DNA from: Liolophura sinensis | Taxonomy: Eukaryota; Mollusca; Polyplacophora; Chitonida; Chitonidae | Direction: 5' to 3' | Assembly (NCBI RefSeq): GCF_032854445.1 | Contig: NC_088302.1 | Span: 32,769,979 to 32,833,978, forward strand | DNA length: 64,000 nucleotides | In this document: positions 36,131 to 47,323 of the stretch, piece by piece | How the letters are laid out: each line of letters begins with the position of its first letter | Numbering within the stretch: position 1 is the stretch's first letter | The notes under the pieces: generated by a model | The model's input: only the letters and a program-made list of their open reading frames with translations | Databases searched by the model: none | What the model was told of the DNA's origin: nothing | Position numbers and translations under genes: made by a program

Positions 36131-37770
36131 CGTTTCTATTACCTATCATGTAACACAGCGCGTGGTAAAAAATGAAGTGGAGTGGCATTACTTGATTGGG
36201 GCTTACATTGAGAGACAACTACTCCATCAAAGGTAAAGATCACATGTATAAACCTCCAATGTGCCTATCAGATGGTTGAAAGGAGAGCACAGTAGTCATG
36301 CTGTCTACATGTAGCCGTTTCTCAGATAACAATGTCCTGCTCAAGAAGGCAGCCTCCAGAGCTGATGAGTAGAAGGTTTTAGGCAGGGCAAGGGACGTAA
36401 CCTCACTATTGACACCTCTTCAACTGAGGCTAGCTCTAGGGTCAAGTAGCAACAAAACAAAAAGGTGCATGCAAGCAAAAGGTAGATTTGAACTCTGAAT
36501 TCTCAGTGTTCATACTATATAGGGCACTACATGTATATGTACATGTGTATAGATAAGCATTAATAAATGTGTGTACATGTATGTTCTCTGTTAACTACAG
36601 TGTAGATACATATATAGATACCTGAAAAAAAATCCAGACATGGATAAATTTTTGGTACATGTTGAAGGAATAAGCATGTACATGTATTGAGCAACTGTGT
36701 ACACACAACACTACATTCACATCTTTGGCACATTCCAGCTTCAAATGAATTATCACTTTACATTGAGAAAAAATACTACAGCAAATATACATGTAGGGCA
36801 CAAAATGTTTGGGACAATATTTCAGTATTTGTGTTAGAAATTAAAGGTGTGGATATTAAATATAGATATAGGATCTAAAATGCATTGTTTCTAGGTTTGT
36901 TTATTTCTTCAAACAAACTGTCTCACCATGACTGGTAGTATGGCAATTCATCGTTATCATTCATTCAAAGAGTCTGAGCTAGCGATTTCATAATGCACAA
37001 CAGTCTGTGTAATCCTTTCACAATGTGTGATTGAAGTGGCCAGCTGGTTTAGCATTGTTCCAATTGACCATGGCAGCATACTCATCACAAACAAGGCCTA
37101 ATGTAATTTCATACTTCAGAACTGACATGTTGGTAAGTAGACATGCAGAAATTATTGGTACATGTGTCTGGTGACAGTGCAAGCTTCCTACTGGTCACCA
37201 TCCTACCGTATAATGTGTGAACTGATCATGTTGATAAACCCAGAATGGAAAGTCAACACATCAAAGCCAACCATTTTGATTCATTTCGATACATGTAGCA
37301 GAACGCATCATGCATGATTTTTTTGTTTTGTTTTTTTTTTTGGTTTCTCCCTCTTTTGTCTGCTGCGACGGTAAGATTTATGAATTCTGTTCACACAATG
37401 AGTCTGGGATGACTCATCAAGAATGGCCCCAAACGACCTTGGTTAAACCCATTACATAACCAGAGATCAGGCCTGTCAGATAGTTCCAGAGTGTTCTGCC
37501 TACTGCATAATTACGACAGTGTAGTGTAGGTTGACCATATCATGCGATTTATATATCGCATGCATGCGCTTGTCCAATCTGCCTCTCCAGCTTTTAAGCG
37601 AATTTGCCTGCATGTTGAGATAAATTCTTAACGGTAAATTAGTGCAAGAAGGTAAAAATAAGAAGAGAAACCCCTCAAACCCATCATCACATTGACCTTT
37701 ACACATGTATAAATTAATTGGGAATTTACACGTCAAATTGAAATATGAAACACCTTCTGTTTTATGTTGT
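36131..37770. other. Unique DNA rich in TACATGTA words
   Basis: 36300-36800 holds at least five TACATGTA octamers. A T run lies at 37330-37341. No gene seen. Confidence 0.5.
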
Positions 37771-37778
37771 ATATTTGC

Positions 37779-37801
37779 GGGGGGGGGGGGGGGGGGGGGG
37801 G
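37779..37801 (+). repeat. Poly-G run of 23
   Basis: Twenty-three consecutive G, then AGGG. Long G runs can form G-quadruplexes and are prone to slippage and sequencing error, so the true length is uncertain. The ~77-codon frame across it reads a glycine run and is an artefact. Confidence 0.95.
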
Positions 37802-37929
37802 AGGGAATTCACCCTCTCTATCTTTTCCTGTGGCCTTGGTGAGAATAAGCCATTAAGGGTGCTTGATTATCACATGCTTTCCACCAATATACTAGTAGTG
37901 TGCAAGTCTGTGTATCACACTGTGGAAGT

Positions 37930-38064
37930 TGGCCATTACCTTGCCAGAGGTCAGGGGTTCACTCTGGGCACCCTTTAGTCCAGTCGTTGTCGTACAAATG
38001 AAAAATCCTTAAGATGTTAAGAACAACGGTCGTTAAACAGCAGTCAAATAAGCCATTAAATATA
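37930..38064 (+). repeat. TTGCCAAAGGTC-family retroposon copy
   Basis: CCATTACCTTGCCAGAGGTC, CACTCTGGGCACCC, GTCGTTGTCGTACAAATG, AAAATCCTTAAGATG, CGTTAAACAGCAGTCAAATA. Block order matches 25068, 43503 and 63512. Confidence 0.6.
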
Positions 38065-38920
38065 TTATAGTATAACAGGCTATTCAGTTATACATGTACA
38101 TGTACAAAATTTTATTGTATAGCTGTGTACAAGGTATATGCATACACTACTAGAGAGTCAAGACAGCTAGTGGAGTTAAAAGCTCAAATCAGCCTGACAC
38201 TGGTGCATGCTGTGAGGTGCCAGAGTAGGAAGATTTACCTATATCGTTAAAGCTGCCTGGTAAAGATTGGTTTTCAATTATTAATGGTGACCATACCTCA
38301 GGTACTCAATGTGGCTGATTAACCCAGGTGAGATGTTCACACCTGACTGACTGGAATCTGCAAGATAATGATAAGGAAGATAAAGTGCTGTCTTCTCCAC
38401 CTTCACAGAGAAAGCCTCATCACAGGTGTGTCCAGATCAAAGGGAATTTCTCTTGTGTAAGGCGGGTAATAATGATATTCCTGTCTTACTTGAAGGCGGC
38501 AAAAACTATCTGCCGATATCGTCTTTCAGATGTGTCACTAGTAAAATCCCATTGACTTATCACTGCTTTCCCAAACCACTCAACTCACATTATGTCCCTG
38601 TAGATGATAATTGTCCATAATTATTTTCCAAGCTCATTACTGATCTACTAAACTACTCTAAGGGCTAAGGGCTTTTCTCGATGGCTAGGTCATTCAGTCG
38701 AATTTTCTCTTGATGAGATGACATGACTGTCAACTGCTAACTGTAATGTCATCTGGATAAGGTTATACTTTGGATGTAGGAAATTACATGCATTTTCAAA
38801 TGAACATTGCAGCAAAGAAAAATTGCAATGTTGCAACATCTATTTAGTCACATTTGTGAGGTAAAGGCTATAGTTAATTTTTTATCCGAAATTAAATTTT
38901 TTATATCATTTTGCAAATCT
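38065..38920. other. Unique DNA, no gene seen
   Basis: Overlapping 64-75 codon plus frames at 38.3-38.6 kb have no recognised content. Confidence 0.5.
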
Positions 38921-38924
38921 AGTT

Positions 38925-39082
38925 CATGGTGTCGTGTCTAGTGGAGTTTCTTCTTTTTTGTTGTACTAGTGCTTTGCTCATTGAAAACAATGCCAGCTGT
39001 GGATCATGGTGTCGTGTCTAGCGGAGTTTCTTCTTTTTTGTTGTACTAGTGCTTTGCTCATTGAAAACAATGCCAGCCGTGC
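38925..39082 (+). repeat. Recent 80-bp tandem duplication
   Basis: 38925-39004 and 39005-39082 are near-identical with a period of 80 bp; they differ at two sites that I can see (CTAGTGG/CTAGCGG and CAGCTGT/CAGCCGT). A young duplication. Confidence 0.95.
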
Positions 39083-39145
39083 AACATTGTCAGTGCAAAT
39101 GGCCTGCCTCCACTTTATATTATATTCATTGCCCAACTTATGACA

Positions 39146-39343
39146 TACCCTCAATGACCATAAATTCTGTCCTTGACTAACTTGGCCATTTTTCCTGATT
39201 TTGACAGTTCTCTTTGAGTTTAGAAAGGTGTTTTGAGGTTTGCTTGGAACATGGGCTGATATTCTACTGGAAAATTGTGACATTTCTTTGCCTCTAAAAA
39301 TACAGTACACTTTTGTTGGCGAAATTTCAAGTCATTTAGGGTA
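39146..39343. mobile_element. MITE family C, copy C2
   Basis: About 198 bp. Left end TACCCTCAATGACCATAAAT, right end TTTCAAGTCATTTAGGGTA. Shares TAGAAAGGTGTTTTGAGGTT and TTTGCCTCTAAAAAT with C1; shorter than C1 by internal deletion. Confidence 0.65.
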
Positions 39344-40150
39344 ATCAGTGCCAAATTTGCCCATCAAATACGCAATCTTTTTAAAATGTTGGACGCTGCA
39401 CTTCTCTGGTTCTTGACAATACACCAGGAGAGTGTGACATTGATCAGATGAAATGTGGAGAAAATGGAAGGACTGATTGATGAATACATACATTGTATAT
39501 TGACTCCTTTTATAGTTGGATGATGCATGGCAGTTTGTTCTTCATTAACTGCATGTAATCATTATATTAAGACTTTTGACATTGCTTTAAGTTATACAGA
39601 AGAACAAATTGTTGACAAGTGTCACACAGGTGGAAGATTTTTAATTAAATTTGAACTGAGACGATACATATCATTGCAATGTCTGCTAAATCCTGGTTAT
39701 TTTAAACTGTTGTCTTGAAAATGGTTTAAGATACTATGTAGTACTGGTTGACACTATAAGCAGCTCTAAAAGTGATTTGCCTAGTCAGTTAGTTGGTCCT
39801 TTAAATTTTATACTTTCTACATGTGTCTTTAACATGGACCTCCTATCTTTTATCCTGGGACAATCACTTAACCAGAGACCTTAGTGCTAGATGACACGAA
39901 ATCTTATACAGGGGATGTCGCTGTGCATCCCATTCTCATCAGTTGATGCCAAGTACAGGTGGATGTTATTGGTTGATATGGTAAGAAGCATTTTAACAGT
40001 TAACTTAACAGTTAACAGAACTGGTCATTTCCAATCAAATACAACCAGGCTTTACCTGAACTAGGGCCCACTGATACATGAGATGAATGGCGCGTAACTA
40101 AGCGTGCATCTTTACACCAAATGTAAACTGTAGCTATATAAAGAGCACTA
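39344..40150. other. Unique DNA, no gene seen
   Basis: A short direct duplication ACAGTTAAC occurs near 39997-40015. Nothing else recognised. Confidence 0.5.
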
Positions 40151-40154
40151 CATG

Positions 40155-40367
40155 CATATGAATAACTTCATCGTGATATGGCTACATTTACCAATGTAGC
40201 ATTGTGCCATAATCATTCATTCATATGAATAACTTCATCGTGATATGGCTACATTTACCAATGTAGCATTGTGCCATAATCATTCATTCATATGAATAAC
40301 TTCACGGTGATATGGCTACATTTACCAATGTAGCATTGTGCCATAATCATTCATTCATATGAATAAC
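40155..40367 (+). repeat. 67-bp tandem repeat, 3.2 copies
   Basis: Units start at 40155, 40222 and 40289, with a partial fourth at 40356. Each contains CATATGAATAACTTCATCGT and the short inverted repeat GGCTACATT…AATGTAGC. Copies are almost identical, so the expansion is recent. Confidence 0.96.
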
Positions 40368-40666
40368 ACCTGAATATATTGATCAGAGTCCACTTGCATA
40401 AAAATTCCTTTCTGAGGAAAGTTGATATAGAGAAGTTTCCAGAATACTTACAAACAATGTGTGTACGGATTCACCTTGTTTTGTTTCCATTTAGAGAAAG
40501 TATGAATGACAGTTATACGCCTTGTATATACAATTACATAATTAGCAGTAATGCTTTTCAAATGAATACTTTATTAACTTTGCACACAATAGGTGTTGGC
40601 AAATTTCTGTATGGAATGTGAATGGATAATTGTTAATATAATTACTTTTAAATCAACATGTTAAGT

Positions 40667-40827
40667 CTCCGGCCGTACGTGGGAAAGTCTGTCAACAACC
40701 TGCGGATGGTCGTGGGTTTCCCCCTAGCTCTGCCTGGTTTCCACCCACCATAATGCTGGCCGCCGTCGTGTAAGTGAAATATTCTTGAGTACGGCGTAAA
40801 ACACCAATCAAATAAATAAATAAATAA
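40667..40827 (+). mobile_element. SINE-1 copy, 5'-truncated
   Basis: Starts at CTCCGGCCGTACGTGGGAAA and runs through CAACCTGCGGATGGTCGTGG, CATAATGCTGGCCGCCGTCG and CGGCGTAAAACACCAATC to four AAAT units. Flanked by a 12-bp direct repeat with one mismatch, AACATGTTAAGT / AACATTTTAAGT, at 40655-40666 and 40828-40839. Confidence 0.9.
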
Positions 40828-40839
40828 AACATTTTAAGT

Positions 40840-41895
40840 TACCAGTATTTTTGGTGGAGAAGGCAGCCTTTAAAGTCAGGTGGAAGAGGGACAAATATTC
40901 GGAATGACGCTTTTCAATTTGTTCTGATATACAGTTTATCAGAAACCCAGAAGGTTAAGTGAAATTGATTTAGTACATCTGAATACATCATACAAGTAAA
41001 AAATATCTGTGTATTGTTGTTTTGACTAATATTTATGGAAGAGAAAAATTCCCTTAAAGTATGAGTATTGATTGAATCAGAATCCACGAGTAACACATGT
41101 ATATTCCTGCGGGCAAGACATGTACATGTACAGACTCGCATGTATGTGAGCTGGTGTCTTACACGCATGTTGCTGACATCAAAGTATCGTATTACCTATG
41201 TCACAGACTGTTAATGAGAAAGAAAATGTTCAGTAATTAGGTTATCGTCTACCATTACCGTGTCTGAAACTTGGTATAATGAATTCTCTTGACCTTAGGT
41301 GTGACCCATTGAATCATTAAAGTAACATCTGTATTGACATCCACGTGCATTTCTGACTGCCCAGTTGCATGGCATGATTTCTGCATGGACATGAGATTAT
41401 TTTGATATTAATTCACCTATACATGTATGTGGGCAGCCAGGATAGTTTGGTGCAATCCCCATACAGACTGGGGCGAAAGAAGGCACACCTTGCCTGCATA
41501 GTCCTTGAAAAACTACCCTTGCCTTATAGTCATGGCTGAGTTGAGATGTCTGGATTCAAAACTCCATCCTAAAATTCAACGGCCATGAAATGCATGTACA
41601 GCTCGCTCATTCGGTGTCTACTAGACCATTGACACCGATTGTCTTTGAGACTGCGTGTCACCAATAAAATATTGTTTCATCATTTACTTATCTTTGGATA
41701 GTAAATATATTCTTACACAACAATAGACCCCAATCCTAATGATCATGGCAGGCTGAACATTTAAATGAGGAGTTGGGAGGGGAGGGCCAGTATGAAGTTG
41801 AATGGAAGAATGGTGCAGTTATCTTTTTATGTTTACCACAAATAATTGAAGTCTATGGCCACACTGACAGTATATCTACTAGGAAAGTATATCGG
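40840..41895. other. Unique DNA, no gene seen
   Basis: Nothing recognised beyond frames of 84-86 codons without domains. Confidence 0.5.
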
Positions 41896-42095
41896 TACCC
41901 TAATTTTTCGAATTTTTCAACTGCCTCTGCAACCAATAGTTTGCAACATTTTGAAAGAACTATGGGGTGTAGAGAAATAGTTTACACAGTTTTATGGAGC
42001 TTGCACAAACAAATCATTTTAGCATCATTTTGATAATAATTGTATGCATAAATGAAAAAAGTGCTTTAGTGGTTGAAAAGGTTGAAGATTTACAG
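41896..42095. mobile_element. MITE family A, copy A3
   Basis: About 200 bp. Left end TACCCTAATTTTTCGAATTT, right end GAAAAGGTTGAAGATTTACA. Shares AACTATGGGGTGTAGAGAAA and ATAATAATTGTATGCATAAA with A1 and A2. Plus-strand frames entering it from the left are not genes. Confidence 0.7.
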
Positions 42096-42320
42096 ATTTT
42101 GAAGACTAATATGTCACATGAACTTCAAAGAAATTATACTAAAAAAAATCCTTAGCTGTCCAGATCAGTAAACATTTTCTCTGATATGCCAAAACACTTG
42201 CCAGATTTGATGAGTATTTATGGTATATTGCTTGAACAATTAGCCCCCAGCTGACCATCCACAGCATGTTGATGCATTCTGAATTATGCATGTATGCACG
42301 CAGGATATTGTCAAAGTGGC

Positions 42321-42546
42321 TGCAGTGGTTAGTGTGCTGGCGTAGCATGACCCAGGAGCCTCTCACTAATGCGATCGCTATGAGTTCAAGTCCTTTCCGG
42401 TCATATGCGGTGAGAACTACCATCGGGAAATGGTTGAGCGTTTCCCACGCGCCTGGCCCGGTTTCCTCCCACCATAATGCTGGCCATTGTTGTATAAGTG
42501 AAATATTCTTGAGTAGAGTAAAACACCAATTAAATAAATAAATAAA
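42321..42546 (+). mobile_element. SINE-1 copy, internally rearranged
   Basis: Head TGCAGTGGTTAGTGTGCTGG, GACCCAGGAGCCTCTCACTA, GAGTTCAAGTCC, then a short central part and CATAATGCTGGCCATTGT to four AAAT units. Flanked by the direct repeat TCAAAGTGGC at 42311-42320 and 42547-42556, which extends imperfectly as TGCAG/AGCAG. The repeat overlaps sequence resembling the SINE head (GTGGCT), so the exact 5' boundary is ambiguous. Confidence 0.85.
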
Positions 42547-42556
42547 TCAAAGTGGC

Positions 42557-43500
42557 AGCAGGTTAGTACATATGTAGGCAGAGAATCCGATCAGAATAGG
42601 ATCCACATTGGTGTTGGGTGTGATGTACATTTTGTCCTGATGCAGTTTCCATTGCTGGAAATTCTTGGAATATTTACCTTTTTAATATACACCACGGTCT
42701 TGGTTTAATGCGTGTAATTATTGCACTTCTAGAAACAGTTATACATAGTCAACTTAGCCGTTGGTTGATTTTTGCAAATACATATAAGGGATTGGAATGT
42801 ATTTGAGTGGTCATACATGTAAGATTCGTATCATTCAATCGCCAGGAGTCATTACGCGTAGGTTGTGGTTCAAACCTGGCCTTGAAATCTTTAGATATAA
42901 CCCCGCTCTCACTGTCCATGATGGGCCTTCATGATAATAAATTGTAGCCCACACTAGTGTCTGTGCATCCCAAATGACATTCATATACCACCCATCAACC
43001 ATTAAATTAACATCAATAATCTCAAGACCAATTCCCAAAATGACATTTAACATAAAATATCAAAGAACTAAGAAAGTATTAAAGCAAAGTTTGAAATTAG
43101 GATGGAATCATGCAAAGAGAAGCAGTCAGTTAACAGCTTTTGATGATGCTTGAAAGACATGAGGAATGTTCTGGATGAATGAGTGAAATCATCGCTCAAA
43201 ATCGTGTACAGTGGTAGTATGTTAGTTGTCGGTAATCAAAATACGTAGCTCAGTTGTGCTTTGATTACAGCTGTTCATATATCCAGCGTGATGGTCTAAT
43301 TCGACCCTTAGCCTTGGGTTAAGCTGAATTAGACACAATTATAAAGCAGAGTGCTAAAGATTCTGGATGCTCTGTCCATATTTAGTTACATGAGAATTAT
43401 TCTTAGAGGGAAACTTAGAGGGAAGGCATTTGATGACCTTGTGAACAGTCTAACATTTGTCTTCCTCCAATATGGGGTGTATATCAGTACTTAAGATAAT
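42557..43500. other. Unique DNA with a possible tRNA-like relic
   Basis: TGTGGTTCAAACCTGGC at about 42865-42881 resembles a B box and may be the head of an unclassified decayed SINE. Weak evidence; no gene. Confidence 0.35.
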
Positions 43501-43502
43501 GA

Positions 43503-43662
43503 AAAGTTTGCCCATAACTTGCCAAAGGTCATTGGTTTATCTCCAGCACTCCGGTTGCCTCGAGGCAATCTGCACCCATAAAAATGGACAGCATTTGTAT
43601 AAATGGAAAATTCTTCAATTTGCAACTGGTGTTAAACATCAAGCAAATCGAGAAATAAATAC
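43503..43662 (+). repeat. TTGCCAAAGGTC-family retroposon copy
   Basis: CCATAACTTGCCAAAGGTCA, TCTCCAGCACTCCGGTTGCC, CACCCATAAAAATGG, TTGTATAAATGGAAAATTCT, TGGTGTTAAACATCAAGCAA and an AATAAATAC tail. The clearest copy of this family in the window. Confidence 0.65.
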
Positions 43663-44080
43663 TTGTGCATGTATTTTCAACGTGTTGTTTTCATGCCATT
43701 TTTGCCAAGGTGGATATTAAAGGTTTTGTTAACAGTATTTTCATATTGTGTTAGAGGATATATTGACATGTAGATATTTTCCCAGTACTCATCAGTGTAT
43801 ATTTGATAGAAGATTTGATAAGTTATACCAGGCTTCAAAGGGTTCTCTGATCCATTAACGTTATCATTTTTAAGCCTAATGGATTATCCAACCATAAAAA
43901 AGTAGATTTGATGATCTGTACAGTCTTCCTAATCCTTTGTACTCTGTTAAACTGTTTGCATTGAGATGGAATAAACTTCCATTCAAGTCAATGACCATGT
44001 TGGTTTTAAGTGATGTGAAATAGAATGGTTTTGTGACTGGGAAACTTTTTCACTGTTTATTTCATTTGCCTTGAGCTGCC
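43663..44080. other. Unique DNA, no gene seen
   Basis: Nothing recognised. Confidence 0.5.
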
Positions 44081-44084
44081 GTAT

Positions 44085-44560
44085 TGGAATTGATGGGGGT
44101 TCAGCTCTCGGCTGCACTGGGTCGGATTGAAATTCTGGTAGAAATCTGGCAAAGACGGGCTGGCCGATATGCTGGTGAGCCCGCTACTCAGCCAGGATAG
44201 TTTAATGCTGAGGAAAGACCTGGTTAAACTAAGCTAATTTCAAAACAAAAAGCTGGTGAATCCCGTGACAGCTATTCATCTGTGTAGTTTTTCACTCCAG
44301 CAGACAGCCCTCACAAAACAGAGGTGTAATGTGTGTACAGCACAGTGGAGGAACAGTCAGACGTGCCAAGTAGAAGAATAGATCACCCCCAATACTGCCT
44401 CATGGCAAGCAATTACTCCCAAAAAACACACCTTCAATCGCAAAGCGAAACAAAATCATGCAAACGCAACGAATTATTCATAGCAGCTGTCTGTGCATTA
44501 ATGGAAAGTAATGTGTCCAAAGCCAAATTCTGCAGAAAAACTAGTCAAAGTTTTTGGTCA
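44085..44560. promoter_or_regulatory. Repeat-free GC-richer island
   Basis: Balanced, repeat-free sequence with AAGCTAATTTC and GACAGCTATTCATC. A ~85-codon plus frame (44333-44590) has no domain. Candidate conserved non-coding DNA by texture only. Confidence 0.25.
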
Positions 44561-44920
44561 AATAAACCAGTTGGAACATGTGTGTTTTGAAATGATATGG
44601 CACCAAACAAAATAGTTAGAAGAATACATTACACACTGGGAGCATGCCTGAATGTGCATCTCTGCAACAAGAAACCATTGAAATGAATTCAAAATAAAAT
44701 GGAAATATTGGAAATATTTAATTATATAGGCTATATCATACTCAAAAACTTTTCAATCATCAGTTGTATGGGTAAGGGAAATCAGAGGCTCTGAGGTAAA
44801 CCAGCCACTAAGTAACCTTTATCAAGATTAATACTGACAAAATTTCCCACTTGTAATGTGTAGACTTGCATACTACATTGGTGGAAGATGAGCAATGTCA
44901 ACCATTTTCACCAAGTTCTT

Positions 44921-45237
44921 TTGCATAGTATTCTTCGGGAGCAGTAGATCTAGGGTCAATCCTGGATCGAGTCACACCTAAGACCATTAAAGAGGAATGT
45001 GTAATTTGAGGGGGATAGTGCAACGACTGGTTGACCCGTATCAGTATAATGGCTTGGGCGGGATGGCTTACTTACCTACGGTAAGGTATCGCAGTGAAGC
45101 AGCACTAGATAAAAGAGCGGTGGAAATCCGTCCTGCAACAAGGAGACACAGTACCTGCACTCTAAGGATTCCTTCGTCATCATATGACTGAAAAATTGTC
45201 AAGTACGACGGTAAACCCCAAGCACTCACTCACTCAC
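44921..45237 (+). mobile_element. SINE-2, complete copy with target-site duplication
   Basis: A tRNA-like B-box region AGGGTCAATCCTGG (~44954) lies near the 5' end. The body contains GTGCAACGACTGGTTGACCC, GCAGTGAAGCAGCACTAGAT and TCGTCATCATATGACTG. The 3' end is GTAAACCCCAAGCACTCACT. A perfect 13-bp direct repeat, TCACCAAGTTCTT, lies at 44908-44920 and 45234-45246, and its first bases overlap the TCAC tail. The ~64-codon plus frame at 44997-45191 is a translation of the SINE body. Confidence 0.88.
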
Positions 45238-45390
45238 CAAGTTCTTACAAATAATCACTGTGAGAGGTGACGAAATTTCTTGTCCAGCACCAGGACTGAA
45301 CTCAACCCCATGTTCCAGAAGTTTGCAAGAATCATGCACAGTACCATTATCTGAAATGAAAATCAATTTTTCAGTGCAGTGCAGAATACA

Positions 45391-45475
45391 GGTAATGATG
45401 AATAATGAACACTGGTAATGATGAATAATGAACACTGGTAATGATGAATAATGAACACAGGTAATACTGAATACC
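45391..45475 (+). repeat. 23-bp tandem repeat, ~3.5 copies
   Basis: Units begin at 45391, 45414, 45437 and 45460 with the word GGTAATGATGAATAATGAAC; the last unit is partial. The ~89-codon minus frame crossing it shows the repeat as a recurring peptide and is an artefact. Confidence 0.95.
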
Positions 45476-45774
45476 ATGGTATCAGTCCTTGACAATCACA
45501 GTTTTATTATTCTTTACTAGCCATTTTTCTTTTCCATAGACTGCACAGAAAATAAGCCATCTCAAAGAATTGGCTCTTGAGACTATTGATAGTGTCATGT
45601 TTAAGGGCCAGAAATTCCAACTATTGATTTTTCTGTGAATTTTTGTGTCCATCAAGAAGGCGTTATCTACAAAAACTGGATTCCTTAGAAGGATTTGTCT
45701 ATATCTTGAACTGTTTAGAATAGCAAACATTCCAGGGTTGACATCAAAGAGGCGGGGGATCAGAGCTCTCCAAG
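45476..45774. other. Unique DNA, no gene seen
   Basis: A ~82-codon minus frame has no recognised domain. Confidence 0.45.
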
Positions 45775-46110
45775 CCTAATTAATTCTATTGTGATTGACA
45801 GATTTTATGAGCTTCATATAGATTTCCTGACAAACAACAAATTTCTGTGGCCTCTGTTCCTCGGGATTGTCAATGTGATTGCCGAGAAAAGTTTCACACT
45901 TGATCCGTTGCAAATCCAGCATTCCAGCCACTGGCTTTCTTCCCAGGCAGGCCATCACTTTATTTGACGGCCTTTACTTCCACGGGCTGAAGACCATCTA
46001 TTAATTATCGGAGATAGTGTAGAAATCACTCCACTTTAAGTGCAGCTGCCTTTTGGAAGGTTTAAAAATGTTTTGACTGTGGGCTTCAACATCTTGACTT
46101 ACTGATGAGT
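45775..46110. promoter_or_regulatory. Candidate Pbx/Meis-Hox enhancer island
   Basis: Repeat-free. TGATTGACAG at 45792-45801 is a perfect match to the composite Pbx-Meis/Prep consensus. It runs straight into ATTTTATGAG, a posterior-Hox-like TTTATG word. Further on are TTAATTATCGG (~46000) and CACTTTATTTGACGG (~45955). The juxtaposition is typical of Hox-cofactor enhancers, but function is unproven. Confidence 0.4.
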
Positions 46111-47150
46111 TGCCATAGAAACAAAGTATGCTTCAACGGGTTGGCTTTTCTATTACTTATTCTTCTGATAGGGAACTTGGAAAGTTTCTAAATGGTGAAG
46201 ATTGTCTCAAAGTCCTCAGAACATCAGATGACTCTTATCTATGTGGCGATTGTGCTGGCAGGAGAAATTGTATCTGGAGGCAGCCTGTATCCTGAATCTT
46301 GTAGTGTTTACATTAAGTAGAGATAGAGGGCAACAACTACATACGATTCATAGGTGTCACATCAAACCGCACAGCCACCCAATAGTGAAATGGCCAGATG
46401 TTATTTAAAGAATACAGTACAGACTACAGTGCTTAGTTGGTTATCAGCTAATTTAGTACAAACATTTTTATACAAATGTGGAGATGTAGACATTAATCTA
46501 CCCCCAAAGCCTGGGGAAAAATTGCTTTTTCTGACAAACATCATGTGAAGTAGCCATAATTTTGTTTCAGCAAATGCTGTCAGGCAGTCCAAGAATAGCC
46601 TGTTTTGCCAAGTAGTGTCTAAATATTTGTGCTATTTTCAAGATGATGCTTTACAAACAACCCATCTCCATATGCAGCTGTCTGAGAAGATAACATTCTG
46701 AAAAGTTTAGTTTCCAGACCTACATGTACCTACTCCTTCAAAATCATATGCTAAAGTAATATATTGTACAGATATGTGTGGTGTGCATAAGTTCAGTTAC
46801 ATCTGTTGTTCATTATTATATCTCTATGATGCAGGAGGTTTGTGTTCAATCCCAGCATTGGTGAGGGAATTTTGATTCACTCACCGGCCGTCACCATCTG
46901 TGGAGCTTACGATACGATACCTTGTCAATTACACTCATGGGCTATTTGCACAGTCCAATGTTCATTCAAGACTACTTGTTTTCCAACATTTTGGTGTATA
47001 TAAAACAGTGTAAAGATATCTGTATCTTGAAGGAAATTTTGTCAGTATCTTGCCAAAGATTGGTGATTTGATAGCCAGGGTATTCAAATTTCCTCCACCA
47101 GACTAACAGCCAAGACAAAACTTTCTGAGTATAATTTTTTGTTGAACCAG
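46111..47150. other. Unique DNA with a possible tRNA-like relic
   Basis: TTTGTGTTCAATCCCAGC at about 46850 resembles a B box and could be an old SINE head. Overlapping plus and minus ~64-codon frames at 46.35-46.59 kb are unexplained and carry no domain. Confidence 0.35.
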
Positions 47151-47158
47151 TTGTCATG

Positions 47159-47323
47159 AGGCTAACCCACAACCATCTACAGGTTGCTAACAGACCTTTC
47201 CACGTATGGCCGGAGAGGAAACCAACCTGAGCTGGACTTGAACTCGCAGCGACCGCATGGATGGGAGGCTCCTGGGTCATTGTGCCATGCTGGTGTGCTA
47301 ACACTCTTTGTCATGGAGACCTC
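47159..47323 (-). mobile_element. SINE-1 copy lacking its 3' part
   Basis: Reading the plus strand: AACCCACAACCATCTACAGG (inverted central domain), ATGGCCGGAGAGGAAACCAA, GAGCTGGACTTGAACTCGCA, GGGAGGCTCCTGGGTCATTG, then the head. The conserved 3' third and the tail are missing, the opposite of the usual 5' truncation. Later deletion or an early template end would both explain this. Confidence 0.8.

Noticed and set aside
43153-43170. TGAAAGACATG, the first 11 bases of animal miR-71
   Set aside because: The bases after it diverge from miR-71 and no complementary arm lies within ~80 bases on either side, so there is no hairpin.
44997-45191. 64-codon plus-strand frame that looks protein-like
   Set aside because: It lies entirely inside SINE-2 and is a translation of the repeat.
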